25,382 nucleotides of DNA, taken from the IMG/VR virus record IMGVR_UViG_3300006925_000135, positions 1 to 25,382 of that record. The stretch is one strand, 5' to 3'. Position 1 is the first letter of the stretch. Each line of letters begins with the position of its first letter. Source of the stretch: a virus. Shown in pieces: positions 24,139 through 25,382 of the stretch. Made by a program: the position numbers and the translations under genes. The notes under the pieces were generated by a model that was not told where the DNA came from, searched no databases, and was given only the letters and a program-made list of their open reading frames with translations.

Positions 24139-24218
24139 CGCCGGGGACGGCGCAATTTAACGAAAAAGCATTGTTTGATCAAATAAAAACAGGAGATAAT
24201 ATAATAGCAAATTTATAA
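24124..24218 (+). promoter_or_regulatory. Candidate programmed -1 ribosomal frameshift signal and extension
   Basis: The zero frame reads CCG GGG GAA GAC TAG. The G-run allows perfect P-site re-pairing of GGG one base back. Five bases beyond GGGGAA, a perfect six-pair hairpin, GCGCCG-GGGA-CGGCGC (24138-24153), has a GNRA-type loop. The -1 frame is open from 24123 to a TAA at 24216-24218, which overlaps the next ATG. Bases 24124-24153 are about 80 percent GC in an otherwise AT-rich genome. The -1 extension reads PGTAQFNEKALFDQIKTG in part. A missing G in the assembly would give the same picture. Confidence 0.55.
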
Positions 24219-25382
24219 TGGGAGCATATGAAAATCCAATAACGGTTGTAGATAATCAATCAGGTCAAATATGGGCAAATACAATATCAAATGTAGCTAA
24301 AGCCACAACTGATTATATTGATTTTACACGTCAAAAAGATGATGAGCTAGCTAAAAAAATACAAGATCAATTAGATTGGGCAGCTGAATATGCTTCTAAA
24401 AATCAAGAGCAAGTTTATGCTAATTTAGCTAAACTAGGCGCTGATTCAATATATAGTAAAGAAGCTGATGAAGTTTTAAATTTAGTTACTGAAAATAGAA
24501 TAGCTATGCAAAACGCCTCTACTAAAGAAGAATTAAAAATAGCACAAGAAGGATTTGGCAAAGCCCAGAAAAGATTGCAACAATTATATTCTGTAATTGA
24601 AATGGATGAAGAATCTAAGGTATTTTACGGGGAAGAATTTGATCCCGCTACAGCGGGTACGCAAGGGGGTATGTCTAAAAGTAAACCCGGTACAGCTGAT
24701 TGGGTTGCTGCACAAAATATAAACAACGGCTTTGCTAAAGGGCAAAAAGAAGTTTATTGGGATGCAGAAATAGGTGGTTATAGAATAAGATTTTCAGGAG
24801 AAAATATTGAGGGAGTTATTGATAAAGATGCTCGCTTGTTGTTCGGATATGATCCCGGGAAAGTTCCTGGTATTGATTCTATGATATATGGCACTTATCA
24901 AAAAGCAGGATATTTAGACAAAAACAATCAACTTACTGACAGCGCAATGTCTAATTATAAATTTACCAAGTTATCTGATAATGGTAAATATGAAACATTA
25001 TACACTGCTACAGCAGCTAATAGAATAGCTCAGGCCACTACATCGCAATTTGAAGCTCAGGCAAGATCATTTTTTACTGTTCCAGAAGATGCTGAAGATG
25101 TTTGGGCAATTATAGGTAAAGAAAGTAATAAGCAATTTAGCGCCTCAGAATTATTACAACAAGGAAGCGAAATGCAAACAGAATTTGTAAAAGCTTATGC
25201 TGAGTATGCTTCTAAATTAATACCTAATTATAAAGAAAACAATACCTATCAAACTAAAGCTGTTAGTAGCAAAGATGGTAAAGGCGGTTCAGGCGAAGCT
25301 AAAGCATTAGCCAACGCTGAAGCTTTTGTAGTACAGTTTTCTGAAAACTTAGATAGCTTTGGAATGGCTAGGAATAAAGATG
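24218..25382 (+). CDS. Large internal virion or structural protein, truncated by the window end (at least 388 aa)
   Basis: The frame opens at ATG 24218 (MGAYENPITVVDNQSGQIWA) and remains open for 388 codons to the last base, so the C-terminus is missing. The N-terminal 130 residues are helical and charged (DYIDFTRQKDDELAKKIQDQ, ELKIAQEGFGKAQKRLQQLY), followed by a Gly-rich linker (TAGTQGGMSKSKPG). A more globular part follows (VYWDAEIGGYRIRFSGENIE), then more helix. No catalytic motif is visible. Placed after the Ala-rich internal protein and coupled to it by TAATG, it is probably a second internal virion (cargo) protein ejected with the DNA. There is no signal peptide. Identity cannot be fixed without the rest. 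Confidence 0.72.
   Translation, partial: MGAYENPITVVDNQSGQIWANTISNVAKATTDYIDFTRQKDDELAKKIQDQLDWAAEYASKNQEQVYANLAKLGADSIYSKEADEVLNLVTENRIAMQNASTKEELKIAQEGFGKAQKRLQQLYSVIEMDEESKVFYGEEFDPATAGTQGGMSKSKPGTADWVAAQNINNGFAKGQKEVYWDAEIGGYRIRFSGENIEGVIDKDARLLFGYDPGKVPGIDSMIYGTYQKAGYLDKNNQLTDSAMSNYKFTKLSDNGKYETLYTATAANRIAQATTSQFEAQARSFFTVPEDAEDVWAIIGKESNKQFSASELLQQGSEMQTEFVKAYAEYASKLIPNYKENNTYQTKAVSSKDGKGGSGEAKALANAEAFVVQFSENLDSFGMARNKD

Noticed and set aside
24138-24153. Hairpin read as a transcription terminator
   Set aside because: The stem is GC-rich but is followed by AATTTAA, not a T-run, and the next gene overlaps the extension; a frameshift stimulator explains position and spacing better, though termination is not excluded.
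1-25382. tRNA genes, CRISPR arrays, attachment sites, integrase or repressor genes
   Set aside because: Gaps are all under 80 bases and none folds like a tRNA or holds spaced repeats; no protein looks like a recombinase or lysogeny repressor.

Overview
The window is a stretch of a virulent-looking tailed phage genome, about one third GC. Every gene lies on the + strand, and they are packed end to end with many 4-base (ATGA) or single-base (TAATG) stop-start overlaps. No integrase, repressor, tRNA, rRNA, CRISPR array or insertion sequence is visible. Almost no start codon has a properly spaced AGGAGG-type ribosome binding site; instead the leaders are A-rich or A/T-rich and poor in G. This is how Bacteroidota initiate translation, so the likely host is an aquatic, probably marine, member of the Bacteroidota (inference). 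The capsid and tail proteins resemble those of podoviruses of that phylum, including crAss-like phages. That comparison is from recognition of the protein sequences, not from a search.

Layout. Bases 1-2172: a small unknown gene, then a phage chaperonin pair, groEL (375-1928) followed by groES (1912-2172). This is the reverse of the usual bacterial groES-groEL order. Bases 2169-6258: a row of small genes. They comprise a winged-helix candidate, a 48-residue membrane protein, a DUF5872-like basic protein, glycine/methionine-rich and very Lys/Arg-rich proteins, a small beta-rich protein, a 51-residue CGC-motif protein, a small HExxH metallopeptidase-like protein, a three-helix holin, a coiled-coil protein and a conserved unknown. 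Two of these (2830-2976 and 4908-5063) are very short but clearly fit the overlapping gene chain. Bases 6251-6856: a protein that looks like two GroES-type folds in tandem, so the phage may carry three chaperonin-system genes.

Bases 6783-17379: packaging and head. A possible small terminase, the large terminase (with an unusual P-loop), portal, acidic scaffold candidate, HK97-type major capsid protein followed by a strong terminator, a conserved 281-residue protein, and two head-tail connector/ring candidates. Bases 17384-23313: two large tail proteins, one of 1460 residues with a cadherin/Ig-like insert. Bases 23323-25382: an Ala/Gln-rich internal virion (cargo-like) protein whose 3' end carries what looks like a -1 ribosomal frameshift signal, then a large gene that runs off the window.

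Working together, the terminase, portal, scaffold and capsid genes build and fill the head, the connector and tail genes finish the virion, and the Ala-rich proteins probably travel inside it. The holin, and perhaps the 48-residue membrane protein, act in lysis. The chaperonin set may fold capsid or other phage proteins that the host GroEL/ES handles badly. No intergenic stretch exceeds 80 bases, so no gene-free region of 300 bases exists. The two most unusual features are the chaperonin set (groEL, groES and the double GroES-like gene) and the frameshift signal at 24124-24153.
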